A DNA stretch of 64,000 bases, taken from NCBI GenBank assembly GCA_963578605.1, contig CAUZEA010000020.1:1-64000 (forward strand), written 5' to 3'. Made by a program: the position numbers and the translations under genes. How positions within the stretch are numbered: position 1 is the stretch's first letter; the number at the start of each line of letters is the position of its first letter. This stretch comes from JAKVCB01 sp963578605. Lineage in GTDB: Bacteria > Planctomycetota > Planctomycetia > Pirellulales > Lacipirellulaceae. Below, one piece after another: positions 53,202-62,498 of this stretch. The notes beneath the pieces are model-generated. The model made no database searches and was not told the origin of the DNA. It saw only the letters and a list, made by a program, of their open reading frames with translations.

Positions 53202-53375
53202 TCACCCTTTGTTGCCACAGCTAAACATCAAAAAGAACAATCCCAGCGAGGTTCCCGCCAGCAGCGCGAGGGCCCACTCTTCCCCGGTCAGCCCCATCAG
53301 CCATGTCCACGTGTGGTCGGCCATTTTGTGTGAATATGCACGCAGCTGGTTGAGTATGGCGTCGACCTTGTCCAC
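53202..53375 (-). CDS. Small membrane protein, 57 residues
   Basis: A short minus-strand gene: GTG start at 53375 with GGAG nine bases upstream. The product begins MDKVDAILNQLRAYSHKMAD, continues HTWTWLMGLTGEEWALALLA and then GTSLGLFFLMFSCGNKG. An amphipathic N-terminal helix is followed by one membrane helix and a short tail with Cys. The good start signal and coherent protein chemistry support a real gene that length cut-offs would miss. It lies 180 bp after the SDR gene on the same strand. Function unknown. Confidence 0.6.
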   Translation of the reverse strand: MDKVDAILNQLRAYSHKMADHTWTWLMGLTGEEWALALLAGTSLGLFFLMFSCGNKG

Positions 53376-53557
53376 CGGTAATGTCTCCGCGCGGGACCCC
53401 TTGTTTTTCGCCTATTTCAAATGTACCTTGCATTCGGAGGTGATGACGGCCGCCACCGATCGAGCTGCATGAGGGTCCTGGCGGGCGGTACTTACCGGGG
53501 TCGCAGTTTGTGACCATGGGTCCTGGGGATGCGTCTGCAACCGGGTTGCAGATCTGA

Positions 53558-54295
53558 CTACGGGATCATCCCCCCGTCGACGACCACGGTTTGACCAGTT
53601 ACGAAACTGGCCTGGCTAATGAGCCCGTGAGCGACTTCGGCGATATCTTCGGGAAGGGCAATTCGCCCAAGAGGAGTTCCCCGGCTAAGGCGATCGACAT
53701 GTTCCTGGTGCCCTTCGACCCAGCGGGTCTGTACGATACCCGGCGCGATGTTGTTGACGCGGACTTCCGGTGCCATCACACGGGCGAGTGACTTGGTGAC
53801 GCTAATGGCTGCTGCTTTGGAAGCCGCGTAGGCAATCGAGGAACCCTGCCCGATCAGGCCAGCCACCGACGTGATATTCACGATGCAGCCTTGTCGTTTT
53901 TTCAGTTCGGGATAGGCGGCACGAGAGCATTGGAAAAGTCCCTTGACATTCACATCCATGATCCGATTCCAGTGTTCCTCCTGCAGGCCTTCCAGGTTTT
54001 CCATTTCCACGAAGAACGTACAACCTGCGTTGTTCACGAGAATGTCGAGTCGCCCAAGTTGGTCTACGACCGCCCCGACCATTTTCCGAACCTGAGAGTC
54101 GTCGGCCACGTCGGCCTGGCAGGTGATGGCCTGCACACCGAAGGCGGCACATTCGTCCCTGGTTTTGGTGGCATCTTCTTGAGAGCGGGAATAGTTTAGG
54201 GCAGTGTGCACTCCGCTACCGGCCAGCTGAAGCGCAATCGCGCGACCAATTCCGGTGCCACCACCAGTGATCAGGGCAACCTTGTTAGTAAGCAT
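53558..54295 (-). CDS. Short-chain dehydrogenase/reductase
   Basis: The ATG at 54295 (MLTNKVALITGGGTGIGRAI) is chosen; the frame extends to 54466 without similarity. The ~245-residue classical SDR shows the cofactor motif TGGGTGIG at 9-16, NNAG near 85, the catalytic Ser in NITSVAG, the YxxxK pair in IAYAASKAA, and the closing SFVTGQTVVVDGG. The Asn-Tyr-Ser residue after the second strand (ALNYSRS) suggests NADP use. FabG-like 3-oxoacyl reductase or a sugar/alcohol dehydrogenase are both possible. Confidence 0.88.
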   Translation of the reverse strand: MLTNKVALITGGGTGIGRAIALQLAGSGVHTALNYSRSQEDATKTRDECAAFGVQAITCQADVADDSQVRKMVGAVVDQLGRLDILVNNAGCTFFVEMENLEGLQEEHWNRIMDVNVKGLFQCSRAAYPELKKRQGCIVNITSVAGLIGQGSSIAYAASKAAAISVTKSLARVMAPEVRVNNIAPGIVQTRWVEGHQEHVDRLSRGTPLGRIALPEDIAEVAHGLISQASFVTGQTVVVDGGMIP

Positions 54296-54495
54296 GGGTA
54301 ATTCCTTGACTGTTTTAGGTTCTGTATGTGGAACTCGCGGATTGGCGTTGTCGAGTTGAACAAAAACTCGTGCTTCGACAGACGAAAATCCGAGCCGATG
54401 TGGCGAGACGCTGGATGGTCGGGCAATTGTTCTGTAGGCTACGTGAAGCTGTGTTAGCCGCTCCACATGACACCTAAACAGAGCAGAATCGAACT

Positions 54496-55749
54496 ATGAA
54501 ATCAAGTTGCACGAAGGCTTTTGTTTTTCGATGGTTGGTGACTTTGATTTGCGTGATTTTGGGCAAGCTCGGTATAGCTGAAACCAACTCTGCAGCGTGG
54601 CCCAACTGGATGGGACCCCACCACGATGGGGTTTCGTCAGAAACAGGGTGGTCCACCGAGTGGTCCGACCAGGGCTTGCCCCTGGTCTGGAAGCAGGCGA
54701 TTGGTATCGGTTTCAGCTCAGTAGCAATTGCTGACGGTCGCCTGTTTACGATGGGCCATGTCGACGGGCAGGAGTTTGTTTATTGCTTCGATGCGCTCGC
54801 TGGCAAGGCATTGTGGTCGCACGCTTACGACGCCCCATTGGTCGACAACCTGCACGAGGGAGGTCCAGGATCGACTCCCACTGTCGACGGTGAGTTTCTC
54901 TACACTTTGGGGCGGGCTGGCCAGTTAATTTGTTTTCGCGCTGCGACTGGCCAGGTCCTGTGGACACGACAGCTCCAGGAAGACCTGGGGGTCACCTTGC
55001 CTGAGTGGGGATTTACCAGTTCGCCCTATGTGTTAGGGGACCAGCTTGTTTTCGAAGCGGGGCGCGTTGTTTCGTACGACAAGACCAGTGGCAAGAAGAA
55101 CTGGCAGACCGACAAGCACCAAGCTGGCTATGGTTCTGCGGCCGTTTTTTCCGCAGGTGGCAAGCTGCTGGTAGCCACCTTGGATTGTGACGGCTTGCGC
55201 GTCGTTCGTTCCCGCGACGGTCATGAAGTTGCCTTCACACCGTGGGATTCACCTTATCGGACCAACTCGACGACCCCGATTGTCGATGGGGACCTGCTTT
55301 TTATCTCCACCGGTTACAACGTGGGGTGCGGGTTATTTCGGCTGCGGAACAACGAGCTGGAAATGGTCTACCAGAACCGGGACATGCGCAATCACTTCAA
55401 CAACTGTATCCTCTTTGCAGGCTACCTTTATGGCTTCGACGGCAACTCCAATCTTGGCCGGCTCGTCCGTCTTAAGTGTATGGACTTTAAAACTGGCGAA
55501 GTGGCCTGGGAAAAGGAGGGGTTTGGTTGTGGGTCGCTGATGATTGCCGACGGCAAGCTCGTTATTCTCGGCGAGGCGGGTGAACTGGTGGTTGCCGAGG
55601 CCACACCTGAGGAATATCGTGAATTTGCCCGCACCGATTTCTTGAGTGGGCGCTGTTGGGCGGTACCTGTCCTTTGCGCCGGGCACATTTACGGGCGTAA
55701 CGCGGCTGGAGATCTGCGGTGTGTTAAATTGCCACTAGTGAGTCGCTAG
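54496..55749 (+). CDS. Secreted PQQ-type beta-propeller protein
   Basis: A 417-residue protein with a signal peptide (FRWLVTLICVILGKLGIAE). The mature part is an eight-bladed-type propeller of PQQ-like repeats: WPNWMGPHHDGVSSETGWST, VYCFDALAGKALWSHAYDAP, LICFRAATGQVLWTRQLQED, VVSYDKTSGKKNWQTDKHQA and CMDFKTGEVAWEKEGFG. The opening WPNWxGPxxDGVSxETG is the hallmark of the large planctomycete family related to BamB. No PQQ-dehydrogenase catalytic residues were seen, so it is probably a binding or scaffold protein. Confidence 0.85.
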   Translation: MKSSCTKAFVFRWLVTLICVILGKLGIAETNSAAWPNWMGPHHDGVSSETGWSTEWSDQGLPLVWKQAIGIGFSSVAIADGRLFTMGHVDGQEFVYCFDALAGKALWSHAYDAPLVDNLHEGGPGSTPTVDGEFLYTLGRAGQLICFRAATGQVLWTRQLQEDLGVTLPEWGFTSSPYVLGDQLVFEAGRVVSYDKTSGKKNWQTDKHQAGYGSAAVFSAGGKLLVATLDCDGLRVVRSRDGHEVAFTPWDSPYRTNSTTPIVDGDLLFISTGYNVGCGLFRLRNNELEMVYQNRDMRNHFNNCILFAGYLYGFDGNSNLGRLVRLKCMDFKTGEVAWEKEGFGCGSLMIADGKLVILGEAGELVVAEATPEEYREFARTDFLSGRCWAVPVLCAGHIYGRNAAGDLRCVKLPLVSR

Positions 55750-56114
55750 TGGGCGGGTTGCCACACGACCGGTCTCTTCGAAGCGACCGGTGGCTCTACA
55801 CCCCGGAGAAAGTCCCGAGTGAAAATCTTTTGCATGGACTTTTCCAAAGGGTGGGTAATGGCAATACCGACGCCCCAACTCACCGTATGAGCGGAGTCCG
55901 TATCGGCGGGTACGAGGTGTAGCCGAGCTGCCTTCTGGTCCTTTTTCTCCTGCCCTACCCTGCTCTGGTTGGGTTATGTCGTCGTGGCAATCTGCCCGCT
56001 TATGGGGGCCGCTGGCACCATGTCCAAATCCAACCAAGAATCTACAATAAAGGCGACTTAACTGCCCTCGGATGGGCGTCGAACTCAGCCGACCCGGTAA
56101 ATGCCGACTGTAAC
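55750..56114. other. Intergenic region, 365 bp
   Basis: It follows the PQQ-type gene and precedes the DUF1549 gene. A 57-codon minus-strand frame (ITHPLEKSMQKIFTRDFLRG) is open here but has no good start and no family match. No repeat or hairpin terminator was recognised. Confidence 0.4.
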
Positions 56115-58221
56115 GTGCACCTCTACTTCAGACGCTCTGAATTGACGATTGTGATCTGCCTGGGAATTCTCGTTCCTGGTAGTGGCTTGGTTTGTGCGGG
56201 CGAGTCATGGTGGGCATTTCAGTCACCGTCAGATCCCTCGTTGCCGACAGTCGTGCAAGCACAGTGGCCAACAACCCCACTCGATACTTTCGTACTCGCA
56301 AAGCTTGAGGAGAACGGACTGCGACCGGCACCGCCTGCGAACCGACAGACGTTAATCCGCCGTGTGACGTTCAACCTGATTGGCCTCCCGCCAACACCTG
56401 TAGAAATAACAGCGTTCCTGTCCGATGACTCGCCGGATGCCTTCACGAAAGTCGTCGACCGGCTCCTCGCGTCACCTCACTATGGTGAACGCTGGGGGCG
56501 TCATTGGCTCGATGTAGCCCGGTATGCCGAATCGAACGGTCTTGATGAAAACTTCGCGTACGCGAACGCTTGGCGATACCTTGACTACGTGATCACAGCG
56601 TTCAACGTTGACAAGCCGTACGACCAATTCGTAACTGAGCAGTTGGCAGGGGACCTGCTTCCCGGTAACAGCAACACTCCCCTCCATCACGAGCGACTTA
56701 TCGCTACCGGCTTTCTCGCGCTGGGGCCAAAGTTTCTGGCCGAGAAAGATCCTCAAAAGATGGAGATGGACATCATCGACGAACAAATCGACACGGTCGG
56801 GCGAACCTTCATGGGACTAACGCTCGGTTGTGCTCGCTGTCACGATCACAAGTTCGATCCCATCGCGACGACTGACTATTACGCGCTGGCGGGTATCTTC
56901 AAGAGCACCCGCACCATGGAACACTTCATTAAGATGGCACGATGGCACGAGAATGTGCTCCTCACTGAGGAGATTCGAAGTCAAACTGAGGACAACAAGC
57001 GGCGCCTCGCCGAGCTCGAAGCCGAAATCAAGATTTTCGTCGATGCAGCGAACCGCGAGCTCCAGAAGCAAGGCAATCCCTTACCCCCACAGCCCGAACG
57101 TTCCTATCCCCCCAAAGTTCGTGAAGAGCTGGACCGACTAAATCAAGAAGCTACCACGCTCCGCAATCGCCCAGGAGTACCCGCGGCCTTGGGAGTTACC
57201 GAACGCGAAGTGGTCGACGTCCGGGTTCACCAGGGTGGCAGTCACCTCACACTTGGAGAGACCGTTCCGCGACGTTTTCCCGTGGTGCTCGCAGGACACC
57301 AACAGCAACCGTTTGATCCAAACCGCAGCGGTCGCCTGCGCTTATCGCGGTGGTTAGTTGCGCCGGGCCACCCGCTCACTGCGCGGGTTATGGTCAATCG
57401 GCTGTGGCGGTGGCACTTTGGTCAGGGATTCGTACGTACAACTGACAACTTTGGAATGCTGGGGGACCGGCCAGTCAATCAACCACTGCTTGACTGGCTC
57501 GCCAACCGCTTTGTCGACAGTGGGTGGTCAATTAAGGCGATGCACCGCCTGATTCTGTTATCGAGCACGTACCGGATGAGCAGTCGTCACGACGCCCAGG
57601 CGGCACGTGTTGATCCAGAGAACCGGCTCCATTGGCAGGCAAGCGCGCCGCCTGGAGGCGGAGGCCGTTCGTGATGCAATCCTGGCCGTCAGCGGCCAAC
57701 TCAACAACACAATGAGCGGGTCCTTGCTGAAGACCGAAAACCGGGAGCGTGTCACCTACATTAACCAGAAAGATGAAACTGGCTACGATTTCACACGCCG
57801 CAGCATTTATCTCCCGGTCATCCGCAATAACCTTTACGACGTCTTCAGCCTCTTCGATTATGCAAACGCCAGCATGATCGACGGGAACCGCTCTACGACG
57901 ACGATCGCCCCGCAAGCGCTCTTTCTGATGAACAGTGACTTCGTGTGGAAGGCAACCGGGCAAATGGCCCACGGACTACTAGCAGACGGTGTCGTAGACA
58001 CCGAACCACAAGCCGATACAAACCGTATCCAGGCGCTGTACCTTGCGACGTACGGCCGCACGGCCACTCGCGGCGAAGTTGCGCGTGCACGAGCTTTTCT
58101 GGAACGGGCCGAAGCTGGGTTGAGGGCTACGGAGTCGGAGATCGTTCCTCCACGGCTGGGAGCGTGGCAACTCCTCTGTCAAGTTGTTCTCGCGGCAGAT
58201 GAATTTATTTACATACGTTAG
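56115..58221 (+). pseudogene. DUF1549/DUF1553 (PSCyt2-PSD1) protein gene with a frameshift
   Basis: From a GTG at 56115 the first frame (519 residues) has a signal peptide, the PSCyt2 domain (TPLDTFVLAKLEENGLRPAP, SPHYGERWGRHWLDVARYAE) and a single CxxCH haem-type motif GCARCHDHKFDP. It then enters PSD1 (HPLTARVMVNRLWRWHFGQG, DSGWSIKAMHRLILLSSTYR). Near 57640 the frame is lost in a GC-rich stretch. PSD1 resumes one frame over as RRLEAEAVRDAILAVSGQ and runs to 58221 with TTTIAPQALFLMNS and ATYGRTATRGEVARARAFLE. One extra base explains it. The stop shares its last base with the GTG of the DUF1501 gene, the usual partner of this family. Confidence 0.85.
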
Positions 58222-59669
58222 TGAGCGAGTTGCACGTGGAGAATCCGGATCCCATCCTGAATACGCGACGCGAGGTGTTACGAACGATCGCCCTTGGGTT
58301 CGGACAACTCGCTTTGGCGTCGCTGCTGGGTGAGGATGCCGTAGCCAACACGGCCAGCGACGGCTCCCTGGAGCCAAGGAATCCGCTCTTCGCACCCCGC
58401 GCCAAGCGGGTAATCTTTCTCTTTATGCTCGGAGGCCCCTCGCATCTGGACACCTTCGACTACAAGCCACGCCTCGATCGCGAGCACGGCAAACCGCTAC
58501 CTTTTCCCAAGTCCCGCATCAAATTTGACGGCACCGGCAACCTACTGCGATCCCCCTGGAAGTTCCACCACTACGGCGAGAGCGGCGCCCTAGTGAGCGA
58601 TTTATTTCCCCACGTCGCCCAGCACGCCGATGACTTGTGCATCATCCGGTCGCTGCACGGCACGAACGTGGCACATGGTGCCGCAATTCTCAAACTGCAC
58701 ACCGGCAGCGACACCTTCGTACGCCCGAGCATGGGTTCGTGGATCCTGTATGGCCTGGGCACCGAAAACCAGAACCTCCCTGGGTTCATCACGATTTGCC
58801 CCACGCTCGGTTACGGCGGCGTGAAAAACTGGAGTAGTGCCTTCCTGCCAGCCCCCTTTCAGGGAATACCGCTTGCGAACTCAACCGTCCCCCCGGACCA
58901 GGCCCGCGTCCGCTACCTCGAAAATCACCGCGTTCCACGCTCGCTTCAGCGGTTGCAGCTCGACATGCTCCGCGATATCAGTCGCGCGCAACTCCACCAG
59001 ACCCAACTAAACCGGGCACTCGAAGGGAGAATCCAATCGTTCGAGCTGGCTTTCCGCATGCAGACCCAGATGCCCGAAATCCAAGACATTTCGGACGAGA
59101 CAGCGGCAACGCGGAGGCTCTACGGGCTTGACGACCAGCTCACTGCGAACTTCGGTCGGCAGTGCTTGCTCGCCAGGCGGTTTGCCGAGCAAGGGGTGCG
59201 ATTTATTCAGGTCACGCACAGTTCACCTGCTACCTGGGACCAACACTACGAGCTTCTTGAGGGACACGAGACAAACGCACAGCAAGTGGACCGACCGATC
59301 GCGGGACTACTCAAAGACCTCAAGACCCGTGGTCTTCTCGGCGACACGCTTGTCATCTGGGGGGGGGGGGAGTTCGGACGCACACCAACCGTACAGGGTG
59401 ATTATGCAAAGAAGCCAGGCCGCGATCACAATCCTACGGGCTTTACCATCTGGCTTGCCGGTGGTGGGGTCAAGGGCGGCATTCGCTACGGAGCAACGGA
59501 CGACTACGGCTACCACGCCATCGAGGACAAGGTGCACCTCCATGATCTACATGCCACAATTCTCCATCTCCTGGGACTCGACCACGAGCGACTCATGTAT
59601 CGCTACGCCGGCCGGGAATTCCGCTTGACGGATGTCCACGGGAATGTGGTGGAGGATGTCCTGGCCTAA
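58221..59669 (+). CDS. DUF1501 family protein with a 12-G tract
   Basis: A 482-residue protein starting at a GTG that overlaps the previous stop by one base (TAGTG), so translation is probably coupled. Family features are RRVIFLFMLGGPSHLDTFD-like KRVIFLFMLGGPSHLDTFDY, LFPHVAQHADDLCIIRSLHG, GVRFIQVTHSSPATWDQHY, VIWGGGEFGRTPTVQG, GRDHNPTGFTIWLAGGGVKG and DLHATILHLLGLDHERLMYR. These place it in the alkaline-phosphatase-like fold (sulfatase-related). DUF1501 and DUF1549/1553 proteins occur as pairs in planctomycetes; their function is unproven. A 12-G run encodes the WGGG part of the conserved motif. Confidence 0.9.
   Translation: MSELHVENPDPILNTRREVLRTIALGFGQLALASLLGEDAVANTASDGSLEPRNPLFAPRAKRVIFLFMLGGPSHLDTFDYKPRLDREHGKPLPFPKSRIKFDGTGNLLRSPWKFHHYGESGALVSDLFPHVAQHADDLCIIRSLHGTNVAHGAAILKLHTGSDTFVRPSMGSWILYGLGTENQNLPGFITICPTLGYGGVKNWSSAFLPAPFQGIPLANSTVPPDQARVRYLENHRVPRSLQRLQLDMLRDISRAQLHQTQLNRALEGRIQSFELAFRMQTQMPEIQDISDETAATRRLYGLDDQLTANFGRQCLLARRFAEQGVRFIQVTHSSPATWDQHYELLEGHETNAQQVDRPIAGLLKDLKTRGLLGDTLVIWGGGEFGRTPTVQGDYAKKPGRDHNPTGFTIWLAGGGVKGGIRYGATDDYGYHAIEDKVHLHDLHATILHLLGLDHERLMYRYAGREFRLTDVHGNVVEDVLA
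59359..59370 (+). repeat. 12-bp poly-G tract inside the DUF1501 coding sequence
   Basis: Twelve consecutive Gs at about codon 380 encode the glycines of VIWGGGEFGRTP. Relatives usually have WGGEFGRT, so the tract appears longer by one codon. Any change that is not a multiple of three would destroy the last ~100 residues. Confidence 0.95.
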
Positions 59670-59716
59670 GCCCTGCCTCTGCCAGGATCGCTGCCAATTC
59701 CGCAGAAGCCCTACCG

Positions 59717-60114
59717 CTATCGGAAGTCACGAGTACGAAAAAAGGGCATCACGCAGGCCAATAGGAACAATACCAGGCCTGTCGGCTCAGGGGAGGCAGC
59801 GTTTGTACCGCTGCCAGCCGTGTTGCCAAAATTAGTTTTCCAGTCGGGGTAACCTTGTGGCCCGGAATCGGGACTGTCGCCGTCCCGCCACACAACGTAG
59901 TCGGCCGCACCAACAATACCATTGCCGTTGTAGTCGCCAACGAGCGCGCCACTACCAAATTCGAGGATGACATCGCTGCCCGAAACATTCACACTAAATC
60001 CAGCGCTATCGCCGCTGAGTGTCAGCTGATTGCTGGCCAGTCCACCCAGGCCTCCTGCCGCGCTGAGAATCGCAAACTGTTGCTGGGGGTCGGGCGTGAC
60101 GTTCTTTTTTCATC
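59717..60114 (-). pseudogene. C-terminal relic of a second type of PEP-CTERM protein
   Basis: The minus-strand frame reads VTPDPQQQFAILSAAGGLGG, then SVNVSGSDVILEFGSG. A dockerin-like half (VGDYNGNGIVGAADYVVWRD) follows, then a linker and the sorting signal SPEPTGLVLFLLACVMPFF with a basic end. Upstream the frame meets TGA at 60110-60112 and the protein-like sequence fades, so the N-terminal part and signal peptide are gone. The anchor and repeats differ from the array at 9-13 kb, so this is a separate family member that has decayed. Confidence 0.7.
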
Positions 60115-60261
60115 CGCGACGTAGGATTTCAAGCTCGTCTTTACAGTGAGCGACTTCCGGGCGCGGCACCCTGACGCGAAATAGTCGAGGACGTTGCAGT
60201 CTCGCTTGGGCGCTGAACGCGAACGGCAAGGATGGCTCCGCTGTGCATTGGGCCGGCAGTG

Positions 60262-61245
60262 TCAAGGGATCATCACGTGCTCGACCTCGACCTGCCTGGT
60301 TTGTAAGAAATCCTCTGCCTCATCGGCGGTGAACACGCCGTCATAGGCCCCCAAGGCTTGCGCGCAAGACCCGCCGAGAGCCGTCGCATAGCTGAGCATG
60401 CGGGGAAGGTCCCAGTTTTTTAACACACCGGAAATCAGGCCCGCGTCGAAGGCGTCACCGCAACCAGTCATGTCGACAAACTCGACTGGAAAGGTACCTA
60501 CCCGCCATAAATCGTTACCATTCATGGCAAGGGCTCCCTTCTCACCTAGCGTGACGATCGTGGTTTCAACTCCCTTATCGCGGAAGACACGGGCTTGTTC
60601 GGAAGGGTCGCTTTGACCTGTGATCCGGGCTGCCTCGTCATCATTGGGAAGAAAGTAATCGATATGGGGCAGGCACTCGTCGAGTTGCCCGAAATCACGC
60701 ATTTCCTGCGAGACAACGACATCAACCACGGTGACCACCTCGTGAGCCCGACAGTATTTCAACAACTCGGCAAGCTCGTCAGTGCGGAAGTTGGGCATCG
60801 CAAACAACCCACCCACGTAGAATACCTTGAGATTACGGATCCATTCGCGGTCCAACTGAAGGACAGAAAAAAATTGATTGACACCAAAACTGTGCAGGAA
60901 CCGGCGATCCTGACCCTCGACAAGCAGGATAATGGTTTGTGAGGTCGGGTGGTCGGCAGTCGATTTTACTTGGGTGCAATCGACATGTCGGGCTGTGAGT
61001 TTACCCCGTAGAAGTTCGGCGGCTGAGTCCTCGCCTACTAATCCTGCGGCACCAACAGCAACTCCTTGCTTGGCGAGAGCGCCAGCTACGTTTGCCGCGC
61101 AACCCCCCACGGTCGACGGTATGTCGTCGAGGATTAACAATTGGCCGGGCTCAGGCAGAGCCTTCACAGGACCGCAAATAGTATCGACGACGAGAATTCC
61201 AGCACAACCAACTTGGAGCACGGCAGGACTGTTTTCGGGGGTCAC
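60262..61245 (-). CDS. PfkB-family carbohydrate kinase
   Basis: A 327-residue ribokinase-like enzyme. The N-terminal GG motif is in DDIPSTVGGCAANVAGALAK, residues ~41-60. The ATP-binding section has VETTIVTLGEKGALAM, and the C-terminal signature VDMTGCGDAFDAGLISGVL carries the catalytic Asp (GCGD in place of the usual GAGD). It phosphorylates a sugar or nucleoside; the substrate is unknown. It is the last gene of a minus-strand unit, 11 bp after the FG-GAP gene, which suggests that it acts on sugar released or recognised by the exported partners. Confidence 0.88.
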   Translation of the reverse strand: MTPENSPAVLQVGCAGILVVDTICGPVKALPEPGQLLILDDIPSTVGGCAANVAGALAKQGVAVGAAGLVGEDSAAELLRGKLTARHVDCTQVKSTADHPTSQTIILLVEGQDRRFLHSFGVNQFFSVLQLDREWIRNLKVFYVGGLFAMPNFRTDELAELLKYCRAHEVVTVVDVVVSQEMRDFGQLDECLPHIDYFLPNDDEAARITGQSDPSEQARVFRDKGVETTIVTLGEKGALAMNGNDLWRVGTFPVEFVDMTGCGDAFDAGLISGVLKNWDLPRMLSYATALGGSCAQALGAYDGVFTADEAEDFLQTRQVEVEHVMIP

Positions 61246-61256
61246 GGTTGCTGGGG

Positions 61257-62468
61257 TCAGGGGATGGTTTCGTCCTGCAGTAACAGGTGAACGCCTTTTT
61301 TGTTGGAAAGGATAATGTCGATACGATGGTCGTTGTTCATATCGCGAACTTCAAACTGGGTGCCCGGTCCCGTGTTGCGACCCGCGGGAATTTCGTGCAG
61401 GGTGAAAGTGGGCGGCGAGTTTTTGGTTCGCTGGACTTCAATCCATACCATCACCACGGGATCTTTGCCGCCAGGATCGTTGCCGTTGTGGGCGAAAAAC
61501 CGCTTGCCCGTGATCAAATCCTGGTGCCCGTCCCCGTTGATATCGGCCATTTGCAGCGCATGCGTTTGCGAAAATGATTCATCGATCAAGTGGTACTGGA
61601 ACCTTGTGTGGTTTTCGGCCCCCAGATTTTCAAACCACCAGATCCCAAAATTGTGTGCTGAGCTTGCGATGATATCCTGATCGCCGTCCAGGTCGAGGTC
61701 ATAAACCAACAAATGGGCAGTTCTGAGTGCCGGTTCCTCCGGGTGTTTGGACAAACGAAAGGCATGGAACTGCCATGGGCCTGAATGGTTACCCGGGTCA
61801 GATGGTGCCTCGTACCAACCGTGGGGGATGAGGATGTCGCGATGCCCGTCACCGTTCAGGTCCCCGATGCCAAGGCCATGATAAAACATGTCGGATCCGT
61901 TTTGCACCGGGTCACCGGCGGGGGTCACGCGGTGAAATGGCCATTTTGAGGTTGCATCTTTACCCACAGAGAAGGTGAGAAATCCGAGTTGCGCATCGGC
62001 GCCTAAAATCAAATCAGGCTTGCCGTCATCATTCACATCGTTGAAGTTAGGCGATTCGTTACAGGCAGAATGGTAAATCTCAAATTGCTGCCAGTGTCCG
62101 GACCTGCCCTGGGGATTCCTGTACCAGTGACACGGTTTCCCCGGAAAGCCGATGGTGATTTGATCCTTCCAGCCATCGCCATCGACATCGTACGCAAAGT
62201 TGCCAAAGCATTCACTGTAACCGCGGGCAAAGTCGTAATTTCCTGCAGTGCGGATTTCGTGCATTTGCCAGTTGGGAGCTTCATACCACACGTCGCCGAC
62301 AAGCACGTCGATTTCACCATCTCGATTGACGTCGGCAGTTGCAACGCCTTCGGAACGATACTTCGAATCGAGTTGCAGATGCTTCCAGTGAACCTCTCCG
62401 GCGCGTGCCAGAGCGAATGTCAGCAATATCGACGCAGAACCAAGGAGGAGGCCGGTTGCACGACTCAT
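61257..62468 (-). CDS. Secreted FG-GAP/VCBS-repeat protein
   Basis: A 403-residue protein with a signal peptide (GLLLGSASILLTFALARAG) and repeated calcium-binding blade motifs of the FG-GAP type: VATADVNRDGEIDVLVGD, YDVDGDGWKDQITIG, NDVNDDGKPDLILGAD, GIGDLNGDGHRDILIPHG, YDLDLDGDQDIIASSAHN, ADINGDGHQDLITGKR and VRDMNNDHRIDIILSN. About seven repeats would close a propeller like the integrin alpha-chain head. It is probably a carbohydrate- or protein-binding surface protein. It starts 30 bp after the stop of the esterase-like gene. Confidence 0.87.
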   Translation of the reverse strand: MSRATGLLLGSASILLTFALARAGEVHWKHLQLDSKYRSEGVATADVNRDGEIDVLVGDVWYEAPNWQMHEIRTAGNYDFARGYSECFGNFAYDVDGDGWKDQITIGFPGKPCHWYRNPQGRSGHWQQFEIYHSACNESPNFNDVNDDGKPDLILGADAQLGFLTFSVGKDATSKWPFHRVTPAGDPVQNGSDMFYHGLGIGDLNGDGHRDILIPHGWYEAPSDPGNHSGPWQFHAFRLSKHPEEPALRTAHLLVYDLDLDGDQDIIASSAHNFGIWWFENLGAENHTRFQYHLIDESFSQTHALQMADINGDGHQDLITGKRFFAHNGNDPGGKDPVVMVWIEVQRTKNSPPTFTLHEIPAGRNTGPGTQFEVRDMNNDHRIDIILSNKKGVHLLLQDETIP

Positions 62469-62498
62469 AGCGATCTCCTCAGAGGGGAACTGTGCAAG

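Noticed and set aside
55750..55930. A 57-codon minus-strand frame (ITHPLEKSMQKIFTRDFLRG)
   Set aside because: It has no start codon with a ribosome-binding site and no recognised family; it could be chance in GC-rich DNA.
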